Shown here: one piece after another, positions 1 through 8,648 of the stretch
Position numbering within the stretch: position 1 is the stretch's first letter
Layout of the letters: the number at the start of each line of letters is the position of its first letter
NCBI RefSeq assembly: GCF_009746625.1
Contig: NZ_VWXL01000019.1
Coordinates: 20,201-84,200, forward strand
Reading direction: 5' to 3'
Length of the DNA stretch: 64,000 nt
DNA from: Caproicibacter fermentans
Lineage (GTDB): Bacteria; Bacillota; Clostridia; Oscillospirales; Acutalibacteraceae
Position numbers and translations under genes: made by a program
Notes under the pieces: generated by a model
What the model was told of the DNA's origin: nothing
What the model saw: the letters and a program-made list of their open reading frames with translations, nothing else
The model's database searches: none

Positions 1-2
1 CG

Positions 3-419
3 GATGTGATCGTCATGCGCGGACTGAACTCCAACATAAAGAAGGCAAAATTGGCTTACGAACTTCAGCAAAACCAAGAAGGGGATCCAGGGTATACAAA
101 AAACACTTTGGATAATGCCTATATTGCGCTTCAGCAGACCAGAACATCGGAAGAGGCTGCGTTTCAGAAGCTTTATGATTCCATGACCAGCGCATATACG
201 GTTTACCAGCAGGCTTTGGACCAGGTACAGCGGAAACAGGCGGAACTCACACAGGAAAGCAAAGCGCTTTCCCTCGGTTACTCCAGTCAGAAATCGGTGG
301 ACGAAAAAACCGATGAGCTGAAAACCCTGCAAAGCACGCTCGCCGACGACCGGAATACCCTGTTTACCAGTTATTTGAGCTATATAAATATGAAAAACGG
401 ATTTTCAACAGGGAGCTGA
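3..419 (+). CDS. TolC-family export protein, C-terminal part (5' end outside window)
   Basis: The reading frame is open to the left edge, so only the last 138 or so residues are visible. The stretch is almost entirely polar and alpha-helical, with heptad-like Ala/Leu/Gln spacing typical of the coiled-coil hairpin of TolC/OEP-type or related adaptor proteins. It ends 4 bases before a HlyD/MacA-type adaptor gene, followed by a MacB-type ATPase and permease, so it is probably the first visible gene of one tripartite-like export operon. In a single-membrane organism such proteins cannot form an outer-membrane channel and are presumably surface or envelope proteins. The TolC assignment rests on context and helix pattern; a generic coiled-coil envelope protein is possible. 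Confidence 0.6.
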   Translation, partial: DVIVMRGLNSNIKKAKLAYELQQNQEGDPGYTKNTLDNAYIALQQTRTSEEAAFQKLYDSMTSAYTVYQQALDQVQRKQAELTQESKALSLGYSSQKSVDEKTDELKTLQSTLADDRNTLFTSYLSYINMKNGFSTGS

Positions 420-423
420 ATAC

Positions 424-1737
424 ATGAAACTAAAACCGAAAAAGTTTAAGTTTACCAAAAAAACGGCGGCGATATTGCTGGTAGCGGTTTTGGTCCTGGG
501 GGTTGGAGCGTACTCCTGCTCCGTGCGCGCCAAATCCAAGAACATACATACCAATATTACAACCACCAAGCTGTCAAAAACGAACCTTCAGGATACCGTG
601 GCCGTGTCCGGGACGGTTCACAGCAACGATTCCCACAATGTGTATACGACTTTGACCTATCCGGTTAAAACCGTCAGCGTGGATGTCGGCGACAGTGTGA
701 AAAAGGGAGACGTTCTGGCGGTTTTGGATACCGCTACATTGGAAAAGGACGTTGAACAGCAGCAGTACACGACGGACGATGCGGGTAAGAGCGCGGCGCT
801 TGCTCTCGCGCAGGCCAAAAGAAACTATGATAACGCGCTGTACCTGAACAGCAACGGTTTGAACAACGGCGTAGTAACGGCTCAGGCCGCGCTGAAAACC
901 GCGGCGGATAACTATAACTATCAGAAACTGCTGTATGAAAACGGTCAGATTTCCAAAACGGCGATGGAACAGGCGCAGAGTGATTATGATAAAGCGCAGA
1001 AATCGCTGACGATCGCGCAGAATCAGGCGGATCAGGATCTGAAAGCAGCAAAGGAAGCCTATGACAGCGCGGTGCTGAAGGCGGGGGACAAAAGCGCGGA
1101 TGTCGGGCTGGAAAAGCTGAAAAAAAATCTTGAGGATTCCGTGATCACCGCGCCGGCGGATGGCACTGTTACGGTGAAAAGCGCGACGGTCGGGGCCGTG
1201 CCGACCGGAGTCATGTTTGTTATTGAGAATACGGGCGACCTGATCGTAGACACGCAGATCAAAGAAATGGATGCGGCGAGCGTAAAGCCGGGCGACCCCG
1301 TAACCATTCAGACCGACGCGACGGGGGATGCGAAAATCAAGGGTACGGTTACAACCATCGCTCCGGCGGCAACCGCGTCGACGGAAGGAACCGGCAACGT
1401 CACTTATGCCGCGAAGGTATCCATAGACGACCGGAATTCGTCCCTTCGCATCGGGATGAAAGCCCGTATGGACATTGTTCTTCAGGAAAAGAAAAATGTT
1501 TTTGTTGTTCCGTATGATGCCCTGCTGCAAAAGGACGACGGCAACATCATCATGGCGGCGGAAAAAACCGGCGCTCTTTATAAGGCAAAGGAAATTCCGG
1601 TCACCACGGGTCTTGAAACCGACGTCTCGGTTGAAATCTCCGGCTCCGGGCTGAAAGACGGAATGCTTATCATCGGAAACTCGGACGGGATTTCCGCGGG
1701 TGATACGATTCAGCTGGCAGGGGAGGCCCAAAAATGA
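424..1737 (+). CDS. HlyD/MacA-type membrane-fusion (adaptor) protein
   Basis: This 437-residue protein has a Lys-rich N-terminus and one membrane anchor (about residues 15-31). A barrel-sandwich (lipoyl-like) half follows near 60-100, with the typical VDVGDSVKKGDVLAVLD motif. A long Ala/Gln/Lys-rich coiled coil lies at about 105-220, then the second lipoyl half (ITAPADGTV, about 238) and beta-barrel domains. This is the order expected for periplasmic-adaptor-like subunits of ABC exporters. It starts 4 bases after the TolC-like gene and its stop overlaps the ATPase start by 4 bases, so translation is probably coupled. The adaptor is expected to sit on the outer face of the membrane and link the MacB-like permease to the envelope. 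The substrate is unknown; macrolides, peptides or lipids are all known for the family. Confidence 0.88.
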   Translation: MKLKPKKFKFTKKTAAILLVAVLVLGVGAYSCSVRAKSKNIHTNITTTKLSKTNLQDTVAVSGTVHSNDSHNVYTTLTYPVKTVSVDVGDSVKKGDVLAVLDTATLEKDVEQQQYTTDDAGKSAALALAQAKRNYDNALYLNSNGLNNGVVTAQAALKTAADNYNYQKLLYENGQISKTAMEQAQSDYDKAQKSLTIAQNQADQDLKAAKEAYDSAVLKAGDKSADVGLEKLKKNLEDSVITAPADGTVTVKSATVGAVPTGVMFVIENTGDLIVDTQIKEMDAASVKPGDPVTIQTDATGDAKIKGTVTTIAPAATASTEGTGNVTYAAKVSIDDRNSSLRIGMKARMDIVLQEKKNVFVVPYDALLQKDDGNIIMAAEKTGALYKAKEIPVTTGLETDVSVEISGSGLKDGMLIIGNSDGISAGDTIQLAGEAQK

Positions 1738-2444
1738 GCCGGACGATCATCCAGATGAATTCAATCATTAAAAATTATTATATCGGAACACCGAATGAGC
1801 TGCATATTCTCAAAAGTATTTCTCTGGAAGTGGAGGAAGGGGACTTCATTGCCATTGTGGGGGCTTCCGGTTCCGGAAAAAGCACGCTGATGAACATGAT
1901 CGGCGTGCTGGACCGCCCCACGTCGGGGGAATATATCCTGGACGGGATTTCCATCAAACGGATGAGCGACAATCAGCTGTCGGATGTCCGCAATAAAAAA
2001 ATCGGGTTTGTTTTTCAGACCTTTAACCTGATTCCCCGCAACAACGCGCTGAAAAATGTGGAACTGCCGATGCTTTACGCGGGAATGGACCGTAAAAAGC
2101 GCGTGGAACGGGCGAAAGAGCTTCTGAGTCTGGTGGGGATGGGGGACCGCATGGATCACCAGCCGAACGAGCTTTCCGGAGGGCAGAAGCAGCGCGTCGC
2201 CATCGCCCGCGCGCTGGCGAACGACCCGGCCATCCTGCTGGCGGACGAACCGACGGGCGCGCTGGATTCCGAGACCGGGCGAATGGTCATGGATCTGTTC
2301 CACAAGGTGCATGAGGAAGACGGCAAGACGATCGTCCTGATTACGCACAACCCAGAGCTGGCGGAGGAAACCAACCGGGTCGTGACGCTGCGCGACGGAA
2401 TGATTGTCGGCGACAGACCCGGTTCCGGAAAGGCGGCGGTGTAA
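1734..2444 (+). CDS. MacB/LolD-type ABC transporter ATP-binding protein
   Basis: The 236-residue nucleotide-binding subunit carries Walker A GASGSGKST (about 43-51), the Q-loop segment VFQTFNLIP, the ABC signature LSGGQKQR, Walker B ILLADEPTGALDS and the switch histidine ITHN. The TGALD extension after Walker B is typical of the MacB/LolD/FtsE-like group, which powers mechanotransmission rather than import. The gene overlaps both neighbours (ATGA at the adaptor stop; TAATG at the permease start), so the three are one translationally coupled unit. It is cytoplasmic and pairs with the following permease. Confidence 0.93.
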   Translation: MSRTIIQMNSIIKNYYIGTPNELHILKSISLEVEEGDFIAIVGASGSGKSTLMNMIGVLDRPTSGEYILDGISIKRMSDNQLSDVRNKKIGFVFQTFNLIPRNNALKNVELPMLYAGMDRKKRVERAKELLSLVGMGDRMDHQPNELSGGQKQRVAIARALANDPAILLADEPTGALDSETGRMVMDLFHKVHEEDGKTIVLITHNPELAEETNRVVTLRDGMIVGDRPGSGKAAV

Positions 2445-3712
2445 TGTTCCTGAAAGAAAACGTCATTCTTGCGGTCGCCGGTCTGAGGGCGAATAAAATA
2501 CGCGCGTTTCTGACGATGCTCGGCATCATCATCGGCATCGGCTCGGTCATTGCGATTGTTTCCATCGGGGACGCAGTGACCAATAATGTTTCCGATACCA
2601 TGGCGGGCCTGGGGGCAAACAACATTTACGTTTATGTTGCTCCGAGCGATAACGACAGCATTTACGGGCAGATGAACGGATCAGGGACGGAGAAGATGGA
2701 CGACAGCGATCTGCTGACCTTTGAGCAGATTGAGCAGGTGCGCAAAAAGTTCTCCAATGAAATCAGCGATCTTGCACTTTATGAATCCGTCGGCAGCGGC
2801 AAGGCGCAGGATGGGCATAAGTACGCGAATGTAACGATTTACGGGGCAAATCCGGGATTCGGTTCGGTTGAAAATGTCGATGTTCAGAAGGGCAGATTTC
2901 TGACGGACCGCGATATCAGCGGAAACCGGAGTGTCGCGGTGGTTTCCGATAAGCTGGTTTCCAACATGTTCGGCAGTGGAACCGATCCGCTCGGCCAAAA
3001 AATCAACGTGGACACAAGCGACGGCGTGGAATCCTACACGATCGTCGGCGTGTACAAATATGTTCAGCAGGGGTTCGGCGGCGCTGCCGTCGCGGACAAG
3101 GACATCAGCACGACGCTTTACATTCCGGTCAGCGTTGCCAAGGAAACGTCGGATAACCAGAACTATTCCTCGTTTGAAATCAGGCTGAAGAATGTGAACG
3201 ATACCCATGCGTTCACGGACCGGATTGAGTCCTACATGAAACGGCTGTACGCCAACAATCCCAAATACACGTGCTCGGCTTACAATATGGAGAACATGCT
3301 GTCCTCCGTGACCTCCATGATGGGGACCATTTCCATTGCGATCGCCGCGATCGCCGCGATTGCCCTGATTGTCGGCGGCATCGGCGTCATGAACATCATG
3401 TTGGTTTCCGTGACCGAGCGCACGCGGGAAATCGGCACGCGCAAGGCTCTTGGCGCGCGCAGCAGCTATATCCGGATGCAGTTTATCGTGGAGTCGGTCA
3501 TCATCTGCGTCATCGGCGGGATAATCGGGATTATCACGGGAATCGGATTGGCTGCGGCGGGGGTGGCCCTGCTGAAGATGAAGCTGGTAATTTCCGTGCC
3601 GATCATTTTCATCAGCGTCGGATTTTCCATGCTGATCGGCATTTTCTTCGGATATTATCCGGCGAAAAAGGCCAGCCAGCTGGACCCGATCGAAGCGCTG
3701 CGATACGAATAA
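2444..3712 (+). CDS. MacB/FtsX-type ABC transporter permease
   Basis: The 422-residue permease has one N-terminal membrane segment (about 19-41), a large extracytoplasmic MacB-PCD-like domain (about 45-270) and three C-terminal membrane segments. That topology belongs to the MacB/FtsX superfamily. The conserved cytoplasmic loop VTERTREIGTRKALGA lies between the second and third segments. The ending YPAKKASQLDPIEALRYE is the classic family C-terminus. Together with the preceding adaptor and ATPase it would form a mechanotransmission exporter. The start overlaps the ATPase stop. A strong hairpin terminator follows about 65 bases downstream. Confidence 0.93.
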   Translation: MFLKENVILAVAGLRANKIRAFLTMLGIIIGIGSVIAIVSIGDAVTNNVSDTMAGLGANNIYVYVAPSDNDSIYGQMNGSGTEKMDDSDLLTFEQIEQVRKKFSNEISDLALYESVGSGKAQDGHKYANVTIYGANPGFGSVENVDVQKGRFLTDRDISGNRSVAVVSDKLVSNMFGSGTDPLGQKINVDTSDGVESYTIVGVYKYVQQGFGGAAVADKDISTTLYIPVSVAKETSDNQNYSSFEIRLKNVNDTHAFTDRIESYMKRLYANNPKYTCSAYNMENMLSSVTSMMGTISIAIAAIAAIALIVGGIGVMNIMLVSVTERTREIGTRKALGARSSYIRMQFIVESVIICVIGGIIGIITGIGLAAAGVALLKMKLVISVPIIFISVGFSMLIGIFFGYYPAKKASQLDPIEALRYE

Positions 3713-3776
3713 GCGGAAAAAATCCCCTTTGAAAGGGGAACTTCATACCCCGGCGGCGCCCGATTGGCTGCTTGTT

Positions 3777-3806
3777 GAAAAAGTCCAGCGGAAGCTGGGC
3801 TTTTTC
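3777..3806 (+). terminator. Rho-independent terminator after the exporter operon
   Basis: A 13-bp stem (GAAAAAGTCCAGC pairing with GCTGGGCTTTTTC, one G-T pair) with a GGAA loop and a built-in run of Ts lies 65 bases after the permease stop. A smaller CCCCTTT/AAAGGGG dyad at 3724-3738 precedes it. Confidence 0.65.
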
Positions 3807-3842
3807 GTTGTAATACGGCAAAACAGAAGCAGACAATAAAAG

Positions 3843-3980
3843 AAGTTGAAACGGGAAAAACTGCGCAGAAACGCAGTGGAATTTGTGAACACGGACTTAT
3901 TGGTGCCACAAGAGCATCTGCTGTGGAAGATTGACAGCACGGTGGATTCCTTCCATTTCTATGATTTTGATAAAGAATGA
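3843..3980 (+). pseudogene. Remnant of an IS1182-like transposase N-terminus
   Basis: An open stretch translates to VNTDLLVPQEHLLWKIDSTV, followed by DSFHFYDFDKE and a stop. This resembles the start of IS1182-family transposases (ELVPxDHLLRKIDxxIDFxFIYD). There is no ribosome site and nothing similar after the stop at 3978-3980, so this is a short decayed fragment. The match is from memory of the family and rests on about 30 residues. Confidence 0.45.
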
Positions 3981-3995
3981 TACTGTGAGGACAAC

Positions 3996-4020
3996 GGCCG
4001 GACCCAGCGTGGGTCTGGCC
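3996..4020. terminator. GC-rich hairpin between convergent units
   Basis: GGCCGGACCC-AGCGT-GGGTCTGGCC forms a 10-bp stem with one G-T pair. The following bases (ATTCTGTTTG) are only modestly T-rich. It sits between the transposase remnant and the 3' end of the sigma-54 activator gene. It may serve as an end signal for either strand. Confidence 0.4.
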
Positions 4021-4082
4021 ATTCTGTTTGAAGATTGTGTTTGCTCAACATCGGTACGAAATCCCCACTTGGGCCGGACGAT

Positions 4083-5984
4083 TCAGTCGGATTCTTTTTG
4101 CATTCTCCAAAGGGTAGAACGGCTGATATGAAGCATGCCGGCAATTTCCTTTTGCGTATATCCCAATTTGTCGGATAAATCATGAAGCATATCCGCAGAA
4201 GCGTCCGTGACCCCGGGCGCGTAATGGTACCGGCTGAAAACATCCGCCAGCAGCCGCTTTTCCCCAATACACTCGCGGAGGATGCGCGAAAATGATTTTT
4301 CTTCTCCCTGCGCATTCAGAAAAAGAGAAAAGCGCGCGCACACATTATGAAGTTCGCGGATGTTTCCCGGCCATGAGTACATCCGGAGAAGGGAAAGGTC
4401 ATCATCCGGAATCAGAACCGGTCCGGCCTCTACTTTATGATTCAAAAATTGCCGGAAAAGCAGAAGAATATCTTCCCCGCGCCTGCGCAAAGGAGGCAGT
4501 TCGAGCTCAAGCTCATTCAGCCGAAACAGCAAGTCCATACGAAACCCGTCTTTCAGCATATCCTCCGGATTTTTATTTGTCGCCGCGATCACCCGTACGT
4601 CGACGGGTATGATTTTGTCGTCTCCGATCCTCATAATCTCGTGTTCCTGCAAAACCCGCAGCAGCTTGACCTGCAGCGCCGGGGATACGCTGCCGATTTC
4701 ATCGAGAAAAATGGTTCCGCCGTTAGCAAGCTCAAAAAGGCCCCGGTGCCCGCCTTTTGCGCTGCCGGTAAAAGCGCCCTCCTGATAGCCGAACAATTCG
4801 CTTTCCAGCAAATTATCCGGCAGCGCGGCACAGTTGACAGCCACAAAACTTTGCCCCGCGCGTTCGGAATAGTTGCAGATGCTCTGCGCCAAAAGTTCCT
4901 TTCCGGTGCCGGTTTCCCCGAAGATTAAAATATTGTAATTCGTTTTTGAATAAAGTTTTGCTTTATTCAGGGTCTTCTTCAGTTCCGCGCAATTTCCGAG
5001 GATATCAGAAAAATGATATTTCGAAATAAACCCGCTTTTGCTTAACAGCGCGCGCTGTTTGATCAAATAAGACATTTCTGATTTTCTGAAGTCGGAAAGG
5101 TCGGTGATCAAAGCCGTTGCGGCGGCCTCCACGGCCGGGTCTTCCGTCATCAGAATTTTGCGAAGATGCAGCTGACGGTTGTGGTACAGTACGACCGTAT
5201 CCTCAACGCGTGATTTTTGCTGAAAGGTGGAGGTCAGTTTCAACTGCGGGAACAGGGTTTCAGCCTGTTTGCCCAGCGCGTCGGACGCCGTTACCCCCAG
5301 ATAGTTTTCGGCGCTTGGGTTGTAATTTGTAACGGCTCCGAAGCGGTCGATACTGATGATCCCGTTCGGCGACTCTCCGATTACGGCGGCATAATACATC
5401 ATATCGCTCTTTTTCTTTCTTAGCCGCTGCGCGAATATTTTGGCGGTGCGAAACGCGTTGATAATGACCTGAATGCCGGGATAAATTAACACGCCGGTTA
5501 AACCGAGCTGCGCGGCAACCTCACACGCGTACCCTCCTCCCATGATGAGAGGGCAGCCGCAGTCCCTCATCTTTTCCGGCAGATCCGTATTGCGGTTATA
5601 AATGATTTTTTTGATTTGGATTCCCAAAAAAGGTTCAAGCAGGCTGAAATCATAGTTCAGCCTGTTTTGATAGCAGGCAATGCCGATCCGGTCGGCCTTC
5701 TTCGACGCTTCCACAATATGCTGCAGATAATCCTGATACCCCACTTCAATACCCACGATTGGGATGTCATAAGAATGCGAAATGGTTTCAAAGTTCGAGC
5801 TGCCGGCAATAAAAACCTCCGTATTGTTTTTTAAAGCCAGCCGGATGCTTTTGTTTAGCTTTTGCCCCTGTGTTGAGACGCAGGTTATTTCCATCTCGGG
5901 ATCGTTGAGCTGCCGGACGGCATTCAGCGCCAGTTCATGCAGCTTACCGTATGTAAAACAACAGATTCTGTATTTCTGAAACAT
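4083..5984 (-). CDS. PrpR-type sigma-54-dependent transcriptional activator
   Basis: The 633-residue enhancer-binding protein has four parts. A PrpR-N-like periplasmic-binding-fold sensor covers about 1-185, followed by a PAS domain (about 195-295), an AAA+ domain (about 325-550) and a Fis-type helix-turn-helix (about 608-630, EIAGMLHISRSTLWRMQ). The AAA+ part has Walker A GETGTGKE (356-363), the sigma-54 contact loop GAFTGS (403-408; the usual last residue is Ala), Walker B GGTIFLDE (423-430) and the arginine finger region FRLNELELELPPLRRR. It should remodel RpoN holoenzyme at the two -24/-12 promoters nearby in response to an organic acid or acyl-CoA ligand. It is divergent from the CoA-transferase operon, and a dyad that fits its dimeric DNA-binding domain lies between them. 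The rpoN gene itself is 6 kb away. Confidence 0.92.
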   Translation of the reverse strand: MFQKYRICCFTYGKLHELALNAVRQLNDPEMEITCVSTQGQKLNKSIRLALKNNTEVFIAGSSNFETISHSYDIPIVGIEVGYQDYLQHIVEASKKADRIGIACYQNRLNYDFSLLEPFLGIQIKKIIYNRNTDLPEKMRDCGCPLIMGGGYACEVAAQLGLTGVLIYPGIQVIINAFRTAKIFAQRLRKKKSDMMYYAAVIGESPNGIISIDRFGAVTNYNPSAENYLGVTASDALGKQAETLFPQLKLTSTFQQKSRVEDTVVLYHNRQLHLRKILMTEDPAVEAAATALITDLSDFRKSEMSYLIKQRALLSKSGFISKYHFSDILGNCAELKKTLNKAKLYSKTNYNILIFGETGTGKELLAQSICNYSERAGQSFVAVNCAALPDNLLESELFGYQEGAFTGSAKGGHRGLFELANGGTIFLDEIGSVSPALQVKLLRVLQEHEIMRIGDDKIIPVDVRVIAATNKNPEDMLKDGFRMDLLFRLNELELELPPLRRRGEDILLLFRQFLNHKVEAGPVLIPDDDLSLLRMYSWPGNIRELHNVCARFSLFLNAQGEEKSFSRILRECIGEKRLLADVFSRYHYAPGVTDASADMLHDLSDKLGYTQKEIAGMLHISRSTLWRMQKESD

Positions 5985-6132
5985 TTGTGTCCGCTCCTTT
6001 CAACGAATCGGCCGGCTGCCCATCCTCCACAGTATAGCACAAAGATACGCAGAAGAACATCTAAATTGACTAAATTGTAACTTCATATGCTGGATACAGT
6101 TATTGAAATAGTAAAAGGTTACTGTTAAAAAT

Positions 6133-6170
6133 ATGTTTCAAAATTCCGATCGTCTGAAATTTTGAAACAT
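6133..6170. promoter_or_regulatory. Upstream activator site, ATGTTTCA-N22-TGAAACAT
   Basis: Two half-sites ATGTTTCA (6133-6140) and TGAAACAT (6163-6170) lie 30 bp apart centre to centre. Here the dyad extends to 19-bp arms (6127-6145 and 6158-6176). The same half-sites with the same 22-base gap recur at 8514-8551, before the second sigma-54 promoter. The site lies 131 bp before the -24 GG, a normal distance for an enhancer. It is likely the binding site of the divergently encoded PrpR-type activator. The flanking A/T runs would also allow it to act as a terminator. Confidence 0.75.
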
Positions 6171-6300
6171 ATTTTTTTTCGGTGTAACGATTCTATCGTA
6201 TTTTGCGAAGGGATTCATCAGATTCTCAAATCGGTCAAGCCGCCGGTGCCGGCCGCTTCCTCCGCTCCTGATAAGAATTTTCATCCCTTCCCGATGAATC

Positions 6301-6316
6301 TGGCATGACTTTTGCT
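6301..6316 (+). promoter_or_regulatory. Sigma-54 promoter (-24/-12) of the CoA-transferase operon
   Basis: TGGCATGACTTTTGCT matches the sigma-54 consensus TGGCACG-N4-TTGCW at all but one position, with the required GG-N10-GC spacing (GG at 6302-6303, GC at 6314-6315). The start of transcription is expected near 6327, giving a leader of about 58 bases to the ATG at 6385. Confidence 0.85.
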
Positions 6317-6384
6317 GATTCAGGAGGTTGTTCGGGTACAACGTTCCCGAAAACGGCATGTCCTAACGAAAGGATGAAGGAAAA

Positions 6385-7596
6385 ATGGAGTATGAAGGAC
6401 TACTGAAAGGTTGCAAAGTCCTCGACCTTACCAGAGTGCTGGCAGGCCCTTACTGCGCAATGCTTCTGGCCGACATGGGTGCCGACGTCACCAAAATTGA
6501 AATACCCGGGAAAGGCGACGACTCCCGTGCCAACGCGCCCATGGTTCAGAGCAACGGGCTGAAAGAAAGCGCGTATTACATGAACCTGAACCGGAACAAA
6601 CGCGGAATGACTTTAAACCTGAAAAGCCAGGACGGCAAGGATATTTTCAAACAACTCGTAAAGCAAAGCGATATTGTTCTGGAAAATTACCGTCCCGGCG
6701 TCATGGAGCACCTCGGACTGGGCTACGACGAGCTGCGGCAGATCAACCCCGGAATCATCTACGGCTGCGTCTCCGGATTCGGGCACTACGGCCCTTACAG
6801 CCAGCGCGCCGGGTACGATATTGTGGGGCAGGCGATGTCCGGCCTGATGAGCACTACCGGATGGCCCGGAGGCCCCCCCACCAGGACCGGGACCGCCATT
6901 GCCGACGTAGTCGGCGGTTTAAACTGCGCCATCGGCGTTCTTGCCGCATATTCGCATAAACTGCAGACGGGGGAAGGTGAAAAAGTCGACATCTCGCTGG
7001 TGGACGGCATGGTTTCCGCGCTTGAAATCATCAACATGATCTATTTGGTTCAGGAAAGAGTTCCCACCCGGATCGGCAACCGTTATGAAGCCGTATACCC
7101 CTACGACACGTTTCGCGCAAAGGGGGAAGATCAGTACGTCGTGATCGCTGCCGGCAACGACAAGCTGTTCGGGCTGCTGGCCGGTGTAATGGGCCGGCCC
7201 GAGCTTACGGAAGACCCCCGCTTCCGCACAAATATTCTCCGCGTCCAAAATCACGAAGCGCTGAAACCGATCGTAGAAGCATGGACCGCTCAGTACACGA
7301 TTGATGAAATTGTCGACATGCTTCTGAAAGTCGGATGCCCGGCGGCGCCGATCAACACCATAGACCGCGTGGTCAAGGATCCCCACATTTCCGGCGCGCG
7401 AAAAATGTTCGTGGAATGCAACCATCCAATCGGCAAGTTGACAATTACCGGCAACCAGATTAAACTGACCAACCACCCCATTGAAGAATTCCGCCCCGCG
7501 CCTCTGCTCGGCCAGCAAACCATGGAAATTCTGGGCGAAAAGCTGGGTCTCAGCGATAGCCGGATCAATGAATTGAAAGCGAAAGGAGCTCTGTAA
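6385..7596 (+). CDS. CaiB/BaiF-type (class III) CoA-transferase
   Basis: The 403-residue protein has the class III CoA-transferase signature from its first residues (VLDLTRVLAGPYCAMLLADMG). It also has the NKRG segment, the ENYRPGVMEHLGLGY block and an Asp in AIADVVGG (about residue 174) at the place of the catalytic Asp that carries the acyl group. Enzymes of this family move CoA between carboxylic acids in the cytoplasm. A ribosome site (AGGATGAAGG) precedes the ATG. It is the first gene after the sigma-54 promoter, and HMG-CoA lyase follows 13 bases later. The likely role is activation of an imported acid before carbon-carbon cleavage by the lyase. The substrate is inferred only: 3-hydroxy-3-methylglutarate or a relative would fit. 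Confidence 0.9.
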   Translation: MEYEGLLKGCKVLDLTRVLAGPYCAMLLADMGADVTKIEIPGKGDDSRANAPMVQSNGLKESAYYMNLNRNKRGMTLNLKSQDGKDIFKQLVKQSDIVLENYRPGVMEHLGLGYDELRQINPGIIYGCVSGFGHYGPYSQRAGYDIVGQAMSGLMSTTGWPGGPPTRTGTAIADVVGGLNCAIGVLAAYSHKLQTGEGEKVDISLVDGMVSALEIINMIYLVQERVPTRIGNRYEAVYPYDTFRAKGEDQYVVIAAGNDKLFGLLAGVMGRPELTEDPRFRTNILRVQNHEALKPIVEAWTAQYTIDEIVDMLLKVGCPAAPINTIDRVVKDPHISGARKMFVECNHPIGKLTITGNQIKLTNHPIEEFRPAPLLGQQTMEILGEKLGLSDSRINELKAKGAL

Positions 7597-7609
7597 GGAG
7601 GTGATTACG

Positions 7610-8509
7610 ATGAAAAAAATCGACGTGATAGAGGTCGGTCCCCGCGACGGTTTTCAAAACCTGCCCGATTATCTGCCCGTTTCGGACAAGCTGACCGTCA
7701 TCGACAGTCTGGTGCAATCGGGCGTAAAACACATGCAGATTACATCTTTTGTCAATCCCAAAGCGATTCCCCAGATGAAAGACGCCGGTGAAGTCGCCCG
7801 CGCCTGCCTCCGGAAATACCCGGAGCTTGATTTGTTCGCGCTCATCCCGAATTTCAGGGGCGCGCAGTCCGCCCGGGAAGCCGGAATAAAAAAGGTAACC
7901 AACGTGATTTCGCTGAGCGTCAGTCATAATAAAGCAAATATCAACCGGACACATGACGAATCGTTTGCAGAACTGGCAAAAATCAAGGAGTCTTTTCCGG
8001 AGCTCGACGTTTGTCTGGACGTCGCGACGGCGTTCGGCTGCCCGTTTGAGGGAAAGTTTCGCAGGGTGGAGCCGCTTCTCGGTTTCCTGCAGCGCGCCTG
8101 GGGCCTTGGAGTTACAACGTTCAATCTGTGCGACACCGTCGGTTTGGCGGATCCGGCACAGGTTCGCCTTTTTCTGAAAGCGGTTAAAGAGAAATTCCCC
8201 GCCGCCAGGGTGGAAATCCACATTCACGACACGCGGAACATGGGGCTTGTCAATACCCTTGCCGCCGTGGAATCCGGAATAGACGGAGTGCAGGCAACGC
8301 TCGGCGGTCTGGGCGGCTGCCCGTTCGCTCCCGGTGCGTCGGGGAATACGGCCACGGAGGACCTTGTTCTGATGCTGAACGAGATGGGATATGAAACCGG
8401 GATTTCCTTTGAGAAAATTCTTGCGGCGGCAAAGGCGGAATATCAGATGATTCCAAACGGAATTTACAGCGGCCATAATATCCGAATCAAAAGCGGCTTG
8501 TGTTGCTAA
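7610..8509 (+). CDS. Hydroxymethylglutaryl-CoA lyase-type enzyme
   Basis: This 299-residue HMGL-like TIM-barrel protein has the metal and substrate residues VGPRDGFQN near the start, IHIHDTRNMG (two metal-binding His) and the HMG-CoA lyase signature GGLGGCPFAPGASGN with its catalytic loop Cys. Known relatives split HMG-CoA into acetoacetate and acetyl-CoA; some split other 3-hydroxyacyl-CoAs. A GTG in frame at 7601 lies inside the AAGGAGGTG ribosome site, so the ATG at 7610 is preferred. Paired with the CoA-transferase before it, it would make acetyl-CoA plus an oxo-acid from a branched hydroxy acid. The TRAP transporter operon that follows probably supplies the substrate. Confidence 0.88.
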   Translation: MKKIDVIEVGPRDGFQNLPDYLPVSDKLTVIDSLVQSGVKHMQITSFVNPKAIPQMKDAGEVARACLRKYPELDLFALIPNFRGAQSAREAGIKKVTNVISLSVSHNKANINRTHDESFAELAKIKESFPELDVCLDVATAFGCPFEGKFRRVEPLLGFLQRAWGLGVTTFNLCDTVGLADPAQVRLFLKAVKEKFPAARVEIHIHDTRNMGLVNTLAAVESGIDGVQATLGGLGGCPFAPGASGNTATEDLVLMLNEMGYETGISFEKILAAAKAEYQMIPNGIYSGHNIRIKSGLCC

Positions 8510-8513
8510 AAAT

Positions 8514-8551
8514 ATGTTTCATAAATTTTTATGTAAGAAATAATGAAACAT
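8514..8551. promoter_or_regulatory. Second upstream activator site, ATGTTTCA-N22-TGAAACAT
   Basis: ATGTTTCA (8514-8521) and TGAAACAT (8544-8551) repeat exactly the half-sites and the 38-bp length of the site at 6133-6170. It lies 98 bp before the -24 GG of the TRAP promoter and begins 5 bases after the lyase stop. The inner bases differ between the two sites, so only the half-sites and geometry are conserved. Confidence 0.75.
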
Positions 8552-8648
8552 AACTCAATAAATCCGCCCTGCTGACATGACCTGTATTAGCGTATTTTAT
8601 CTATAATTTTCTTAATGTATCTGCATTTTTTGACGATTTGTATGTAAA

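Noticed and set aside
574..1731. 385-codon minus-strand frame opposite the adaptor gene
   Set aside because: No ribosome site and composition of an antisense shadow; the plus-strand gene has full family motifs.
5977..5984. TGAAACAT, identical to one half-site of the sigma-54 activator dyad
   Set aside because: It is the first codons of the activator gene on the minus strand (ATG TTT CAG), with no partner half-site at 30 bp.
6127..6176. Reading the extended dyad as a rho-independent terminator
   Set aside because: No transcript is expected to end there between divergent genes, and the same half-sites with equal spacing recur before the second sigma-54 promoter.
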